The translations under genes and the position numbers were made by a program. This document shows, piece after piece, positions 1-6,362 of a stretch of 6,594 nucleotides of DNA. A model generated the notes under the pieces. It did no database searches, had not been told where the DNA came from, and saw only the letters and a program-made list of their open reading frames with translations. The number at the start of each line of letters is the position of its first letter. Positions within the stretch are counted from its first letter, which is position 1. Location of the stretch: assembly GCA_023146365.1 (NCBI GenBank), contig JAGLCE010000123.1, positions 1 to 6,594 of the forward strand. Direction: 5' to 3'. This DNA comes from Endozoicomonadaceae bacterium (GTDB lineage: Bacteria > Pseudomonadota > Gammaproteobacteria > Pseudomonadales > Endozoicomonadaceae).

Positions 1-54
1 CTGTCTGGGGTTAAGGTCATTATTTTTGCTTTGAAGTCACGGATTCAGGTTTAA
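1..54 (+). pseudogene. Possible 3' end of an IS256-family transposase gene (partial)
   Basis: The frame starting at base 1 is open to a TAA at 52-54 and encodes LSGVKVIIFALKSRIQV. IS256/Mutator-type transposases often end in a short helix of the type W..V...FAI.FEDR followed by one or two residues, and VIIFALKSRIQV resembles a degenerate version of it. The stop lies about 33 bp before the end of a terminal-repeat-like sequence at 64-87, the usual layout at the 3' end of these elements. Only 17 codons are visible, so the call rests mainly on that neighbouring repeat. It could equally be chance open frame. Confidence 0.3.
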
Positions 55-63
55 CTACGTCAG

Positions 64-87
64 TTACACAGAATTATATACAGGGTC
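64..87 (+). repeat. IS256-like terminal inverted repeat, right end of an element lying to the left
   Basis: The inner part reads TTACACAGAATTATATACAG. IS256-family ends characteristically carry an inner TTACACA (TGTGTAA on the other strand) followed by an AT-rich stretch, as in IS256 itself. The sequence agrees at 16 of 24 positions with the reverse complement of the repeat-like sequence at 6570-6594, including an unbroken ACACAGAA. Orientation places the element body at 1-63 and beyond the window. No target-site duplication can be tested because the other end is outside. Confidence 0.42.
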
Positions 88-190
88 GATATTATATCAA
101 TTATTGAACTTTTTATTGTAAATAAAGCGAACACCTACAGAATTTTACTTTCATTTATTTGAATATTCTATTGTTTTCACTTAACGTCTT

Positions 191-1435
191 TTATGACTCA
201 GAGGTCTCATTATTCGGTTGAGCAACTCCTTTCATAATCCTTACATTATCTACGTAAACTGCGGGCCATACAGGGTAATCAATAGTCGATCCATTCGCCA
301 TATATTTATTAAAATCACTTTTATCAAATGTGTCACCTGGCGTTGCCCAACAAAATATTAATGGGGGGTCGTTCAATTCCATAAACATAATTATTCTGAC
401 AAGCAAACGTAAATAAGTTTTTAAATAATTAGAATCAATGTCACTATGTTTGGCATTTATCAAAGTATCTGTGAGTGAGTCTACAATTTCTTTAAGCTTA
501 GAAGTATTTTCACTCAAACTCTTCTTTATATGCTGTGTTTCGTTTTCCCATAAATCCAAATCATTATGAACAATGTATTTATTAGGGTCTTTATCATCCA
601 ATATTGCTTGTAATATACTAATTTTGTTATTTTTCATTTCCTTTTTTCTATTTGCGATATAATTTTTTACTTCGCTTTGTATTTCGTTTAGCATCTCTGC
701 GAGACGTATTGCATTTTTTTTGCTATTTTCAGTTTCATTTATCTCAACCCCTGATGTCTCGGCTAGACTCTGTTGACGTTCCTCCATGTCCAGCATTACA
801 TCGGTCCATTGATTATCATAAACTTCAGTAAGTTTATCGCATAATTTATCTGAGCGATTTTCGTCAGATAGATCACGATTACCCGGATTATTTTGACGGA
901 ATTCATCACCAATACATGTTGACAACTGAGTAAGAAACTTCTGCTTTTCTTTAAGGATATCACCTAACTCAGTGTAGAGTTCACAATTACTCACTTTAGC
1001 GTTTTTAATGGCTGCCTCTAATCTACAAAATTCTACTTCGTTTGAGTTCAGTTCATTTTTTAATTTTGATATTCTGGATTCAATTTCACCGTTACGAGCC
1101 TTGATATCTTTTGTTATTTTGGAAAGGGAGCTATGCTGATGTTGTAACTTATTTTTATCTGTTTCGAGTAAGTTTAACTTAATCTCATCATTTAAAGGGA
1201 TTTCAGTAGTTAATTTTGTTGTTCTCGCCGATAAGACAGCACCGAACTGTTTACCAAGCGTGGTCCCAAATGTACGTGCCATATAAGCTTGGACTGCAAC
1301 TTCTGTTACAGTCCTTCTGAATATCCAAGCTATGAAAGCTTCCATCGTACTCCCGCCATGCTCCTTTACATACGCGTATGCATCGCCAAAGCTTAATTTA
1401 AAGCAGTGTTTGTTTTCTATATATTCAATCGTCAT
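191..1435 (-). CDS. Coiled-coil protein with a C-terminal mitochondria-eating-protein (MIEAP/SPATA18)-like domain
   Basis: Complete 414-residue frame. The ATG at 1435 has a good Shine-Dalgarno site, AAGGTGAG, 8 nt upstream. Residues 1-75 form a small N-terminal region with a hydrophobic, mostly basic helical stretch (about 31-74). Residues ~83-175 and ~240-330 are rich in E, K, L and N and look like coiled coil. Residues ~335-406 carry a hydrophobic helix (YLRLLVRIIMFME), then NDPPLIFCW, FDKSDFNKYMANG, IDYPVWPAVYV and MKGVAQ. This order (PP, FD..F..Y...G, Y.VWPA, KG.A) is what I recall from the C-terminal domain of animal MIEAP, a p53-induced cardiolipin-binding protein of mitochondrial quality control; coiled coil before that domain is also the animal layout. 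No signal peptide or clear membrane segment is seen. The gene is far richer in A+T than pheST and lies beside an IS256-like end, which suggests transfer. I infer, but cannot show, a secreted effector acting on host mitochondria. Gene reality is likely; the family call is from memory. Confidence 0.68.
   Translation of the reverse strand: MTIEYIENKHCFKLSFGDAYAYVKEHGGSTMEAFIAWIFRRTVTEVAVQAYMARTFGTTLGKQFGAVLSARTTKLTTEIPLNDEIKLNLLETDKNKLQHQHSSLSKITKDIKARNGEIESRISKLKNELNSNEVEFCRLEAAIKNAKVSNCELYTELGDILKEKQKFLTQLSTCIGDEFRQNNPGNRDLSDENRSDKLCDKLTEVYDNQWTDVMLDMEERQQSLAETSGVEINETENSKKNAIRLAEMLNEIQSEVKNYIANRKKEMKNNKISILQAILDDKDPNKYIVHNDLDLWENETQHIKKSLSENTSKLKEIVDSLTDTLINAKHSDIDSNYLKTYLRLLVRIIMFMELNDPPLIFCWATPGDTFDKSDFNKYMANGSTIDYPVWPAVYVDNVRIMKGVAQPNNETSES
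218..433 (-). other. MIEAP-like C-terminal domain within the 414-residue protein (residues ~335-406)
   Basis: This segment encodes the family-like core: a hydrophobic helix ending in MFMELNDPPL, an aromatic FCW, the acidic/aromatic stretch GDTFDKSDFNKY, then IDYPVWPAVYV and IMKGVAQ. In the animal proteins, as I remember them, the VWPA and KG.A signatures lie near the C-terminus. Here only eight residues (PNNETSES) follow KGVAQ, so the domain is intact rather than truncated. Boundaries are estimated by eye. Confidence 0.55.
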
Positions 1436-1443
1436 AAGGGATT

Positions 1444-1451
1444 CTCACCTT
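1444..1451 (-). promoter_or_regulatory. Ribosome binding site of the MIEAP-like gene
   Basis: AAGGTGAG on the minus strand, 8 nt before the ATG at 1433-1435. It is a long match to the anti-Shine-Dalgarno sequence and fixes the start codon. It argues that this AT-rich frame is translated in a bacterium rather than being a chance frame. Confidence 0.75.
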
Positions 1452-1518
1452 CTGTATGTTTACGTACTTAAAATAACGGACATAGTACGATATAACTCTG
1501 TTGAGTCTGCCGTTCATT

Positions 1519-1547
1519 AATAAAATTATTCATTTGAACATTGTGAA
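1519..1547 (-). promoter_or_regulatory. Candidate sigma-70-type promoter for the MIEAP-like gene
   Basis: The minus strand shows TTCACA (5 of 6 to TTGACA) and, after 17 bp, TTTATT (4 of 6 to TATAAT). Transcription would start near 1512, giving a leader of roughly 75 nt. In DNA this AT-rich such matches arise easily by chance, so this is only a candidate. Confidence 0.28.
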
Positions 1548-1709
1548 AACTAATCTATGTTAAATCAGAAAATACTTACTCATGTCATCATGCGTTCTCT
1601 ACCTATTCTGCATAGATGTGTTAGGCACTACAGTTACACCATCACTATATAGTTTGGACTTTTGTTTCCGAAAAAGGTTCCCAATTATTTTAGTGATCAT
1701 TTTATTTTT

Positions 1710-1735
1710 CCAAGAAAAGTTTAAACGAATCTTGG
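1710..1735. repeat. 26-bp interrupted palindrome
   Basis: Outer arms CCAAGA and TCTTGG and a central GTTTAAAC share one axis of symmetry, with three mismatched pairs between them. This is 10 of 13 possible base pairs. It is not followed by a T-run on either strand at terminator distance, so a protein-binding site or the remnant of a mobile-element end is more likely than a terminator. Confidence 0.35.
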
Positions 1736-2025
1736 TAAATTTTCCTATCGAAACACATTAATACTTTTTAATTGCAAAACTTTTTAATTACAAAGTTAAA
1801 GCCTAGATTATTAAATAAGATTCTTGTTGATATCCATTTTTTGTGGCTCTTACTTGCCATCGGCCTCTTATATAGTCTCTGTTGTATTATTGAGTGACCC
1901 CATGCTCCGGTCATCAATCTGTATAGAGAAAACAACGGCACACGGTAATAAAAAGTATTTCGGGAACAAACAGGCAACCATGCGCAATGAGTACATAATT
2001 GAGTGTGAGGATAAACGAAGAAGTC

Positions 2026-2400
2026 TCAGCGATGTTTCAAAACATTCAGCACCTCATCCAGCTCGGCCTTCATCTGCTTGACTAGCTGTAGAAACTGGCT
2101 AGCATCTCGGCTCTCCTCTTCACCGGATAACCGAGCACGGGCGCCGGTAATAGTGTAACCATGCCCATAGAGAAGGCTGCGAATCTGACGAATGATTAAC
2201 ACATTTTGACGCGTATAATAACGACGGTTACCACGACGCTTAACTGGCTTAAGCTGGGCAAACTCTTGCTCCCAGTAGCGCAACACATGAGTCTTTACAT
2301 CACAAAGAACGCTGACCTCACTGATCGTAAAGTAGCGTTTACTGGGGATGGTAGAAAGAACTTCTTCCTCTTTCTCAGTGACTGGTATTGATTCCTGCAT
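2026..2400 (-). CDS. MerR-family transcriptional regulator encoded downstream of ihfA
   Basis: A 124-residue protein with an N-terminal MerR-type winged helix-turn-helix. RYFTISEVSVLCDVKTHVLRYWEQEF (residues 22-47) is the recognition region, followed by the wing KPVKRRGNRRYY (51-62) and helices through GYTITGARARL (81-91). A short C-terminal helix, QFLQLVKQMKAELDEVLNVL, would dimerise. There is no metal-binding cysteine loop or ligand-binding domain, so it belongs to the short MerR proteins found immediately after ihfA in Pseudomonas and relatives; their target is not known to me. The ATG at 2400 lies inside the end of ihfA (26-nt overlap) with GAGG only 3 nt ahead, which suggests translation coupled to ihfA. 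The divergent N-terminal ~20 residues leave the exact start slightly open. Confidence 0.93.
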   Translation of the reverse strand: MQESIPVTEKEEEVLSTIPSKRYFTISEVSVLCDVKTHVLRYWEQEFAQLKPVKRRGNRRYYTRQNVLIIRQIRSLLYGHGYTITGARARLSGEEESRDASQFLQLVKQMKAELDEVLNVLKHR

Positions 2401-2683
2401 AGGCCTCTACTCTCACTCTGAGCTTTTGACTAGGCTTAAACGTCACCACCCGACGTGGCGTGACGGAAATTTCTTCACCCGTTTTTGGGTTGCGACCGGG
2501 ACGCTCACCTTTGTCGCGCAGCTCAAAGTTGCCAAAGCCTGACAGTTTAACCTGTTCATTAGCAAGCAGAGTCTTGCTGATCTCCTCAAAAAACTGTCCC
2601 ACCAAATCCTTGGCCTCACGCTTATTAAGACCGAGCTCCATGCGTAGGTACTCAACTATTTCCGCCTTAGTCAGCGCCCTCAT
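2375..2683 (-). CDS. ihfA: Integration host factor subunit alpha
   Basis: A 102-residue nucleoid protein of the HU/IHF family; E. coli IhfA has 99. It pairs with IhfB and sharply bends DNA for recombination, replication initiation and sigma-54 promoters. MRALTKAEIVEYL is the N-terminal helix, and VKLSGFGNFELRDK (45-58) leads into the DNA-binding beta arm RPGRNPKTGEEI (61-72). That arm includes the proline (P66 here, P65 in E. coli) that intercalates in the minor groove. RRVVTFKPSQKLRVRVE closes the fold, and a short variable tail AYAGINTSH follows. The ATG at 2683 lies 4 nt after the pheT stop, with GAGG inside the last pheT codons 10 nt upstream. This is the classical pheST-ihfA arrangement, which allows cotranscription with the synthetase genes. 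In E. coli ihfA also has promoters of its own; I did not identify one here. Confidence 0.97.
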   Translation of the reverse strand: MRALTKAEIVEYLRMELGLNKREAKDLVGQFFEEISKTLLANEQVKLSGFGNFELRDKGERPGRNPKTGEEISVTPRRVVTFKPSQKLRVRVEAYAGINTSH

Positions 2684-2687
2684 CTAT

Positions 2688-5066
2688 TTACGTCCTCAGT
2701 GCTGCCTTAACCTCAGTCTCCAGTGCGCTGACGATACTGGCAAATAACTCATTCACGTCTTCGTCCTTAAATGTGCGACAAGGGTGTTGCAAGGTCAACC
2801 CCAGAGCCAGGCTTTTTTGACCTTCTGGTACACCCTGACCAGTATAAACATCGAACACCGTTACACTTTTTAGCCATTCGCCTGCCTGTTGACGGATGAC
2901 ATGCTTAATTTTACTGGCCGGTACGGACTGGTCAAGCATCAACGCCATGTCACGACGAACTTCCGGGAATTTCGACAGTGATTGATAGGCTGTGACACGA
3001 CCCTGCTCAACGGCCGTCACATTCACCTCAAACAGGTAAGCCGAGTCATTCAGATCCATCTGTTTTACCAGTGACGGATGCAGTGCCCCAATGATACCGA
3101 CAACGACACTTTCACGCAGCACTTCAGCACACTGACCGGGATGCATGCAAGCACGGTGTGCGCTGCGAAACGACCATACGCAGTCATCACCACCGAGCGC
3201 CAGCAGCGCTTCCAGGTCACTTTTTATATCGTAAAAATCAACCGCTTCGTTTTTACCGGTCCAGCCTTCTGGTTCACGTGAACCCGTGACTACGCCTGCC
3301 AACCACAACGCCTGTGTCAGCTCTCCACTTTTAGAGATAAAGGTCTGGCCAGACTCAAACAGTCGCACTCTGGACTGCTGACGGTTCTGGTTATACTGAA
3401 CCGTCTTCATCAAACCAGGCAGTAGGCTGGTACGCATCACAGACATTTCACTGGAAATATAATTGGACAGCACCACCGGCTCTATTTCAGGTTCAAACGC
3501 CTTATGCAACGCCGGATCAATAAAGCTGAAGTTGATCACTTCCTGATAACCACGGGCCACCAGCACACGACGCATAACTTCAATTCCCTTGCGTCCTTCA
3601 TCAATCTGTTTCAGCTGCATTCGAACTACCGGAGTAGTTTCCGGTAGATTATTGTAGCCATAGATACGACCCAACTCTTCCACCAAGTCTTCCTCAATGC
3701 TGATATCAAAACGCCAGCTAGGAACAGCCACACGCCAAACGCCTTCACCCATGGATGTCAGAGTTAGCCCAAGATTGCCCAACAAGGCTTCAATATGATC
3801 ATTATCAATAGCCACACCCAGAAGAGATTCAACTTTTTCCGAGCGCAGGTTGATCTGCTTCAGGGAAGGCAAGTCCACTTCACTGATCTCTTCGGAGATT
3901 GGACCAGGCTTGCCTCCGCAGATGTCCAATATTAGTTGAGTCGCACGCTCAACGGCCTTACGCTGCAATTGAAAGTCCACGCCACGCTCGAAACGGTGGG
4001 AGGAGTCAGTGTGCAAACCGTAGGAACGAGCTTTACCTGCAATGGTGATCGGATTGAAAAAGGCGCTTTCAAGGAAGATGTTCTGGGTAGAGATACTCAC
4101 CCCCGTGTTCTCACCGCCCATCACGCCGGCAATGGCCAGCACCTTGCTTTTATCGGCAATAACAAGTGTGTCAGCGGTCAGCTTGACTTCGAAACCATTC
4201 AGCAGAGTCAGCGGTTCGTCCGCTTCAGCCATACGCACACAAACGGAACCGGACAGCGTATCCAGATCAAAACCGTGCATCGGCTGACCCAGTTCAATCA
4301 TCACATAATTGGTGACATCCACGACTGGGTCAATGGTACGGATACCGGCGCGGCGCAGGCGCTCACTCAGCCATAATGGCGTATGAGACGCTACGTTCAC
4401 TCCGCAAATAACACGGCCAACATAACGGGGGCAAGCTGTCGGTGCCTCAAGAATTACCGGAAAAGTGTCGTCAATTTGCGGCGTACACGCTTCCATCGCA
4501 GGCTCAGTGACATCGGCCAAATAGTTGGCGCTGACCTCTCGTGCCAAGCCGGCAATGCTCAAGCAATCACCACGGTTTGGAGTCAGATCAACATCGATAA
4601 TGAAATCATTTAACTGAAGGTATTCACGGATATCCTGACCTACCGGCGCATCAGCTGGCAACTCCATCAGTCCATCGGATGGAATGTCGACTCCCAGCTC
4701 TTCTCCAGCACAGAGCATGCCGAAGGATTCAATGCCTCGCAGCTTGGCCTTCTTGATGTTAAAGTTACCAGGCAGTACAGCGCCGATCGTCGCAAACGGC
4801 GCCTTCATGCCAATCCGCGCATTAGGTGCGCCACAGACTACCTGAAACACTTCGCTGCCGGTAGAAACACGAGTCACGCACAGTTTGTCAGCATCCGGAT
4901 GCTGTTCGCAAGCGACGATCTCGCCCACCACAATACCAGTAAACTCACCGGCAACCGCTTCAATACTATCAACTTCCAGGCCAGCCATAGTGATTTTGGC
5001 CGCCAGTTCGTCGGTACCTGCCTCAGGGTTCACCCAATGACGCAACCACTGCTCACTGAATTTCAT
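2688..5066 (-). CDS. pheT: Phenylalanyl-tRNA synthetase beta subunit
   Basis: A 792-residue cytoplasmic subunit of the (alpha-beta)2 enzyme that charges tRNA-Phe; E. coli PheT has 795. In order: the N-terminal EMAP-like tRNA-binding domain (~39-148) with VVGEIVACEQHPDADKL and VVCGAPN; the B3/B4 editing domain, with DVDLTPNRGDCLSIAGLARE (158-177) just ahead of it; QPMHGFD (His264), FLESAFF (Glu333) and LHTDSSHRFERG (Thr353), which correspond to the E. coli residues needed to hydrolyse Tyr-tRNA-Phe; the B5 DNA-binding-like domain (~400-475); the catalytic-like core; and the C-terminal ferredoxin-like anticodon-binding domain (~697-791) with KFPEVRRDMAL and TFKDEDVNELF. A frame open to 5102 would add 12 residues, but the ATG at 5066 is chosen. 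MKFSEQWLRHWVNP is the family's usual N-terminus, and GAGG lies 11 nt upstream. An inverted repeat abuts this start. Confidence 0.98.
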   Translation of the reverse strand: MKFSEQWLRHWVNPEAGTDELAAKITMAGLEVDSIEAVAGEFTGIVVGEIVACEQHPDADKLCVTRVSTGSEVFQVVCGAPNARIGMKAPFATIGAVLPGNFNIKKAKLRGIESFGMLCAGEELGVDIPSDGLMELPADAPVGQDIREYLQLNDFIIDVDLTPNRGDCLSIAGLAREVSANYLADVTEPAMEACTPQIDDTFPVILEAPTACPRYVGRVICGVNVASHTPLWLSERLRRAGIRTIDPVVDVTNYVMIELGQPMHGFDLDTLSGSVCVRMAEADEPLTLLNGFEVKLTADTLVIADKSKVLAIAGVMGGENTGVSISTQNIFLESAFFNPITIAGKARSYGLHTDSSHRFERGVDFQLQRKAVERATQLILDICGGKPGPISEEISEVDLPSLKQINLRSEKVESLLGVAIDNDHIEALLGNLGLTLTSMGEGVWRVAVPSWRFDISIEEDLVEELGRIYGYNNLPETTPVVRMQLKQIDEGRKGIEVMRRVLVARGYQEVINFSFIDPALHKAFEPEIEPVVLSNYISSEMSVMRTSLLPGLMKTVQYNQNRQQSRVRLFESGQTFISKSGELTQALWLAGVVTGSREPEGWTGKNEAVDFYDIKSDLEALLALGGDDCVWSFRSAHRACMHPGQCAEVLRESVVVGIIGALHPSLVKQMDLNDSAYLFEVNVTAVEQGRVTAYQSLSKFPEVRRDMALMLDQSVPASKIKHVIRQQAGEWLKSVTVFDVYTGQGVPEGQKSLALGLTLQHPCRTFKDEDVNELFASIVSALETEVKAALRT

Positions 5067-5067
5067 T

Positions 5068-5117
5068 GTTTGTCCGTCCTCATTGCCTGACGATTTTTTC
5101 ACTCCATCAGGACAAAC
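5068..5117 (-). promoter_or_regulatory. Inverted repeat enclosing the pheT Shine-Dalgarno site
   Basis: In the transcript, GUUUGUCC (5117-5110) can pair perfectly with GGACAAAC (5075-5068), closing a 34-nt loop. The 3' arm ends one base before the pheT AUG, and the GAGGAC Shine-Dalgarno sequence sits in the loop next to that arm. Within the loop CCUGA and UCAGG can also pair, and GUCC has an alternative partner in the Shine-Dalgarno GGAC. Such competing pairings could tune pheT translation relative to pheS. No U-run follows, so it is not an intrinsic terminator. Confidence 0.4.
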
Positions 5118-5166
5118 TCAAATGCTGTCTAGTCGCTAACACATCACCCTCGCAGAGAGATGACGA

Positions 5167-6168
5167 TCAGTGGAACTGCTCTAGGAAGCGCATGTCATTA
5201 TCAAAGAACAGACGCAAATCTTTCACGCCGTAGCGTAGCATGGCAAACCGTTCGACCCCCAAACCAAAGGCGTAACCGGTGTATTTCTCTGAGTCAATAC
5301 CGGCATATTCAAATACCTTCGGGTGTACCATGCCGCAACCCAGCACTTCCAGCCACTTGATGGAGCCGTCTTCATTGCGGCCCCACTCGATATCCACCTC
5401 AGCAGAAGGCTCTGTGAACGGAAAATAGGATGGACGAAAACGAACCTGCAGATCGTCCTGTTCAAAAAAAACGCGTAGGAAATTGATCAGCACACTTTTG
5501 AGGCCAGCCAAACTAATCTTTTCACCCACATACAGGCCTTCGACCTGATGAAACATGGGGCTGTGAGTCTGGTCAGAATCGCAACGGTACACTTTGCCTG
5601 GGCAGATGATCGAAAACGGCGGCTGGCCACTCTCCATCACCCGTACCTGAACCGGTGAGGTATGGGTCCGCAACACAGTACTTGGATTAAAGTAGAACGT
5701 ATCATGCATCGCACGGGCCGGATGATGGGACGGAATATTAAGTGCTTCGAAGTTGTGGTAGTCATCTTCAATTTCAGGGCCATCCGCCTGTTCGAAGCCA
5801 ATGGTGCGAAAATAGTCGGTAATTCGCTCCATGGTTCGAGTCACTGGATGAATGCCGCCGATAGCTTGGCCACGACCCGGCAAAGTGACATCAATAGTTT
5901 CACTGGCAAGGCGGTCTTCCAGCACTGCGGCCTCTAGCACCTCGCGGCGGGCATTGATCGCGGTTTGCACCTGCTGTTTGGCCGCATTGATACGAGCGCC
6001 GACGGCTGGTTTTTCTGCAGGTGGCACATCCCGCAGACTCTGCATAAGCAGGCTTATTTCACCTTTCTTACCCAGATACTGTACACGTACCTGATCCAAA
6101 CTGGCGGCATTACTGGCGACGGAGACGGCCTCCAGTGCAGCGTTGGTCAGAACTTCGAGATTTTCCAT
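5167..6168 (-). CDS. pheS: Phenylalanyl-tRNA synthetase alpha subunit
   Basis: A 333-residue catalytic subunit of class II PheRS; E. coli PheS has 327. It activates phenylalanine with ATP and transfers it to tRNA-Phe in complex with PheT. The N-terminal ~85 residues form the coiled-coil tRNA-binding region (YLGKKGEISLLMQSLRDVPP). The class II core includes PLGRG-like LPGRGQAIGGIHPVT (97-110), FEALNIPSHHPARAMHDTFY (140-159), motif 2 with RTHTSPVQVR (167-176) and VYRCDSDQTHSPMFHQVEG (193-211), and motif 3 GYAFGLGVERFAMLRYG (298-314) with its invariant arginine (307). The alanine of YAFG corresponds to the E. coli residue that sets phenylalanine specificity. The ATG at 6168 gives the normal family N-terminus (MENLE), and a stop lies in frame seven codons upstream. 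The ribosome binding site is weak (AAGG about 17 nt upstream). The gene is first in the pheS-pheT-ihfA-merR operon. Confidence 0.98.
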   Translation of the reverse strand: MENLEVLTNAALEAVSVASNAASLDQVRVQYLGKKGEISLLMQSLRDVPPAEKPAVGARINAAKQQVQTAINARREVLEAAVLEDRLASETIDVTLPGRGQAIGGIHPVTRTMERITDYFRTIGFEQADGPEIEDDYHNFEALNIPSHHPARAMHDTFYFNPSTVLRTHTSPVQVRVMESGQPPFSIICPGKVYRCDSDQTHSPMFHQVEGLYVGEKISLAGLKSVLINFLRVFFEQDDLQVRFRPSYFPFTEPSAEVDIEWGRNEDGSIKWLEVLGCGMVHPKVFEYAGIDSEKYTGYAFGLGVERFAMLRYGVKDLRLFFDNDMRFLEQFH

Positions 6169-6219
6169 GAAATTTGAACGTCGACCTTAATTTGCAGGAG
6201 ATACAAAACGATCTAGTTT

Positions 6220-6235
6220 ACCCACAATTGTGAGT
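6220..6235. promoter_or_regulatory. 16-bp near-palindrome in the pheS leader
   Basis: The plus strand reads ACCCACAATTGTGAGT. The two halves are complementary except for one pair, and the central CACAATTGTG is perfect. It lies between the candidate promoter (-10 at 6263-6268) and the pheS start, where a repressor would block transcription. It could also be chance. There is no loop, so a DNA operator is more plausible than an RNA hairpin. Confidence 0.35.
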
Positions 6236-6262
6236 TTTTAACAGCAGATGTGGAGACGAGTA

Positions 6263-6291
6263 ACTATAACTAATCTGGCACGGTCGGTAAA
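6263..6291 (-). promoter_or_regulatory. Candidate sigma-70 promoter of pheS
   Basis: On the minus strand TTTACC (4 of 6 to TTGACA) is followed after 17 bp by TATAGT (5 of 6 to TATAAT). It lies just downstream of an intrinsic terminator, where an independent promoter is expected, and would give a leader of about 90 nt. The spacing is optimal and the -10 is good, but the -35 is only moderate. Confidence 0.42.
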
Positions 6292-6318
6292 TGACTGACA
6301 AACTCGATCTGCAGATAT

Positions 6319-6342
6319 AAAAACCTGTCGAAGCAGGTTTTA
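6319..6342 (-). terminator. Intrinsic (Rho-independent) terminator upstream of pheS
   Basis: On the minus strand AAAACCTG, loop CTTCGA, CAGGTTTT forms an 8-bp perfect stem, with the 3' arm extending to a run of five T and then ATAT. It terminates leftward transcripts arriving from beyond the window, or attenuates a transcript reading into pheS. The plus-strand version has four T, so weak bidirectional action is possible. In E. coli a terminator at this place is governed by the Phe-rich pheM leader peptide, but I find no Phe-rich short frame just ahead of this one. Confidence 0.72.
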
Positions 6343-6362
6343 GCAAACTGTTACTACCCATT

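Larger units (their letters stand above)
1436..2025. other. 590-bp AT-rich intergenic region with no convincing gene
   Basis: This stretch separates the end of the operon from the start of the MIEAP-like gene; both are transcribed leftward. I find no tRNA, no strong intrinsic terminator after the MerR gene, and no protein of recognisable family. Open frames of 60-85 codons exist on both strands (for example minus 1768-1977, with WGHSIIQQRLYKRPM and NNLGFNFVIKKF), but they overlap one another and lack a good ribosome binding site. The proximal part (1436-1550) holds the leader and a possible promoter of the downstream gene. An imperfect palindrome lies at 1710-1735. The composition resembles the MIEAP-like gene more than the operon, so the compositional boundary lies near the end of merR. 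Confidence 0.6.

Noticed and set aside
1768..1977. 69-codon minus-strand frame with GHSIIQQRLYKRPM and NNLGFNFVIKKF, resembling a protein fragment.
   Set aside because: No recognised family, no good ribosome binding site, an overlapping frame on the other strand, and AT-rich surroundings. It could be a decayed gene, but I cannot support it.
1436..2025. tRNA-Pro expected after the MerR gene from Pseudomonas gene order.
   Set aside because: No acceptor stem, T-loop (GGTTCRA) or CCA-ended cloverleaf could be found on either strand.
1824..2081. 85-codon plus-strand frame running into the merR 3' end.
   Set aside because: It is antisense to the end of a real gene, has random-looking composition, and has no ribosome binding site or family.
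3936..4376. Long plus-strand frame opposite pheT.
   Set aside because: It is a shadow of pheT codon structure, with no family resemblance.
5067..5102. Twelve extra N-terminal codons for pheT (start at 5102).
   Set aside because: The residues MKKSSGNEDGQT are not part of the family N-terminus; MKFSEQWLRHWV at 5066 matches and has its own Shine-Dalgarno site.
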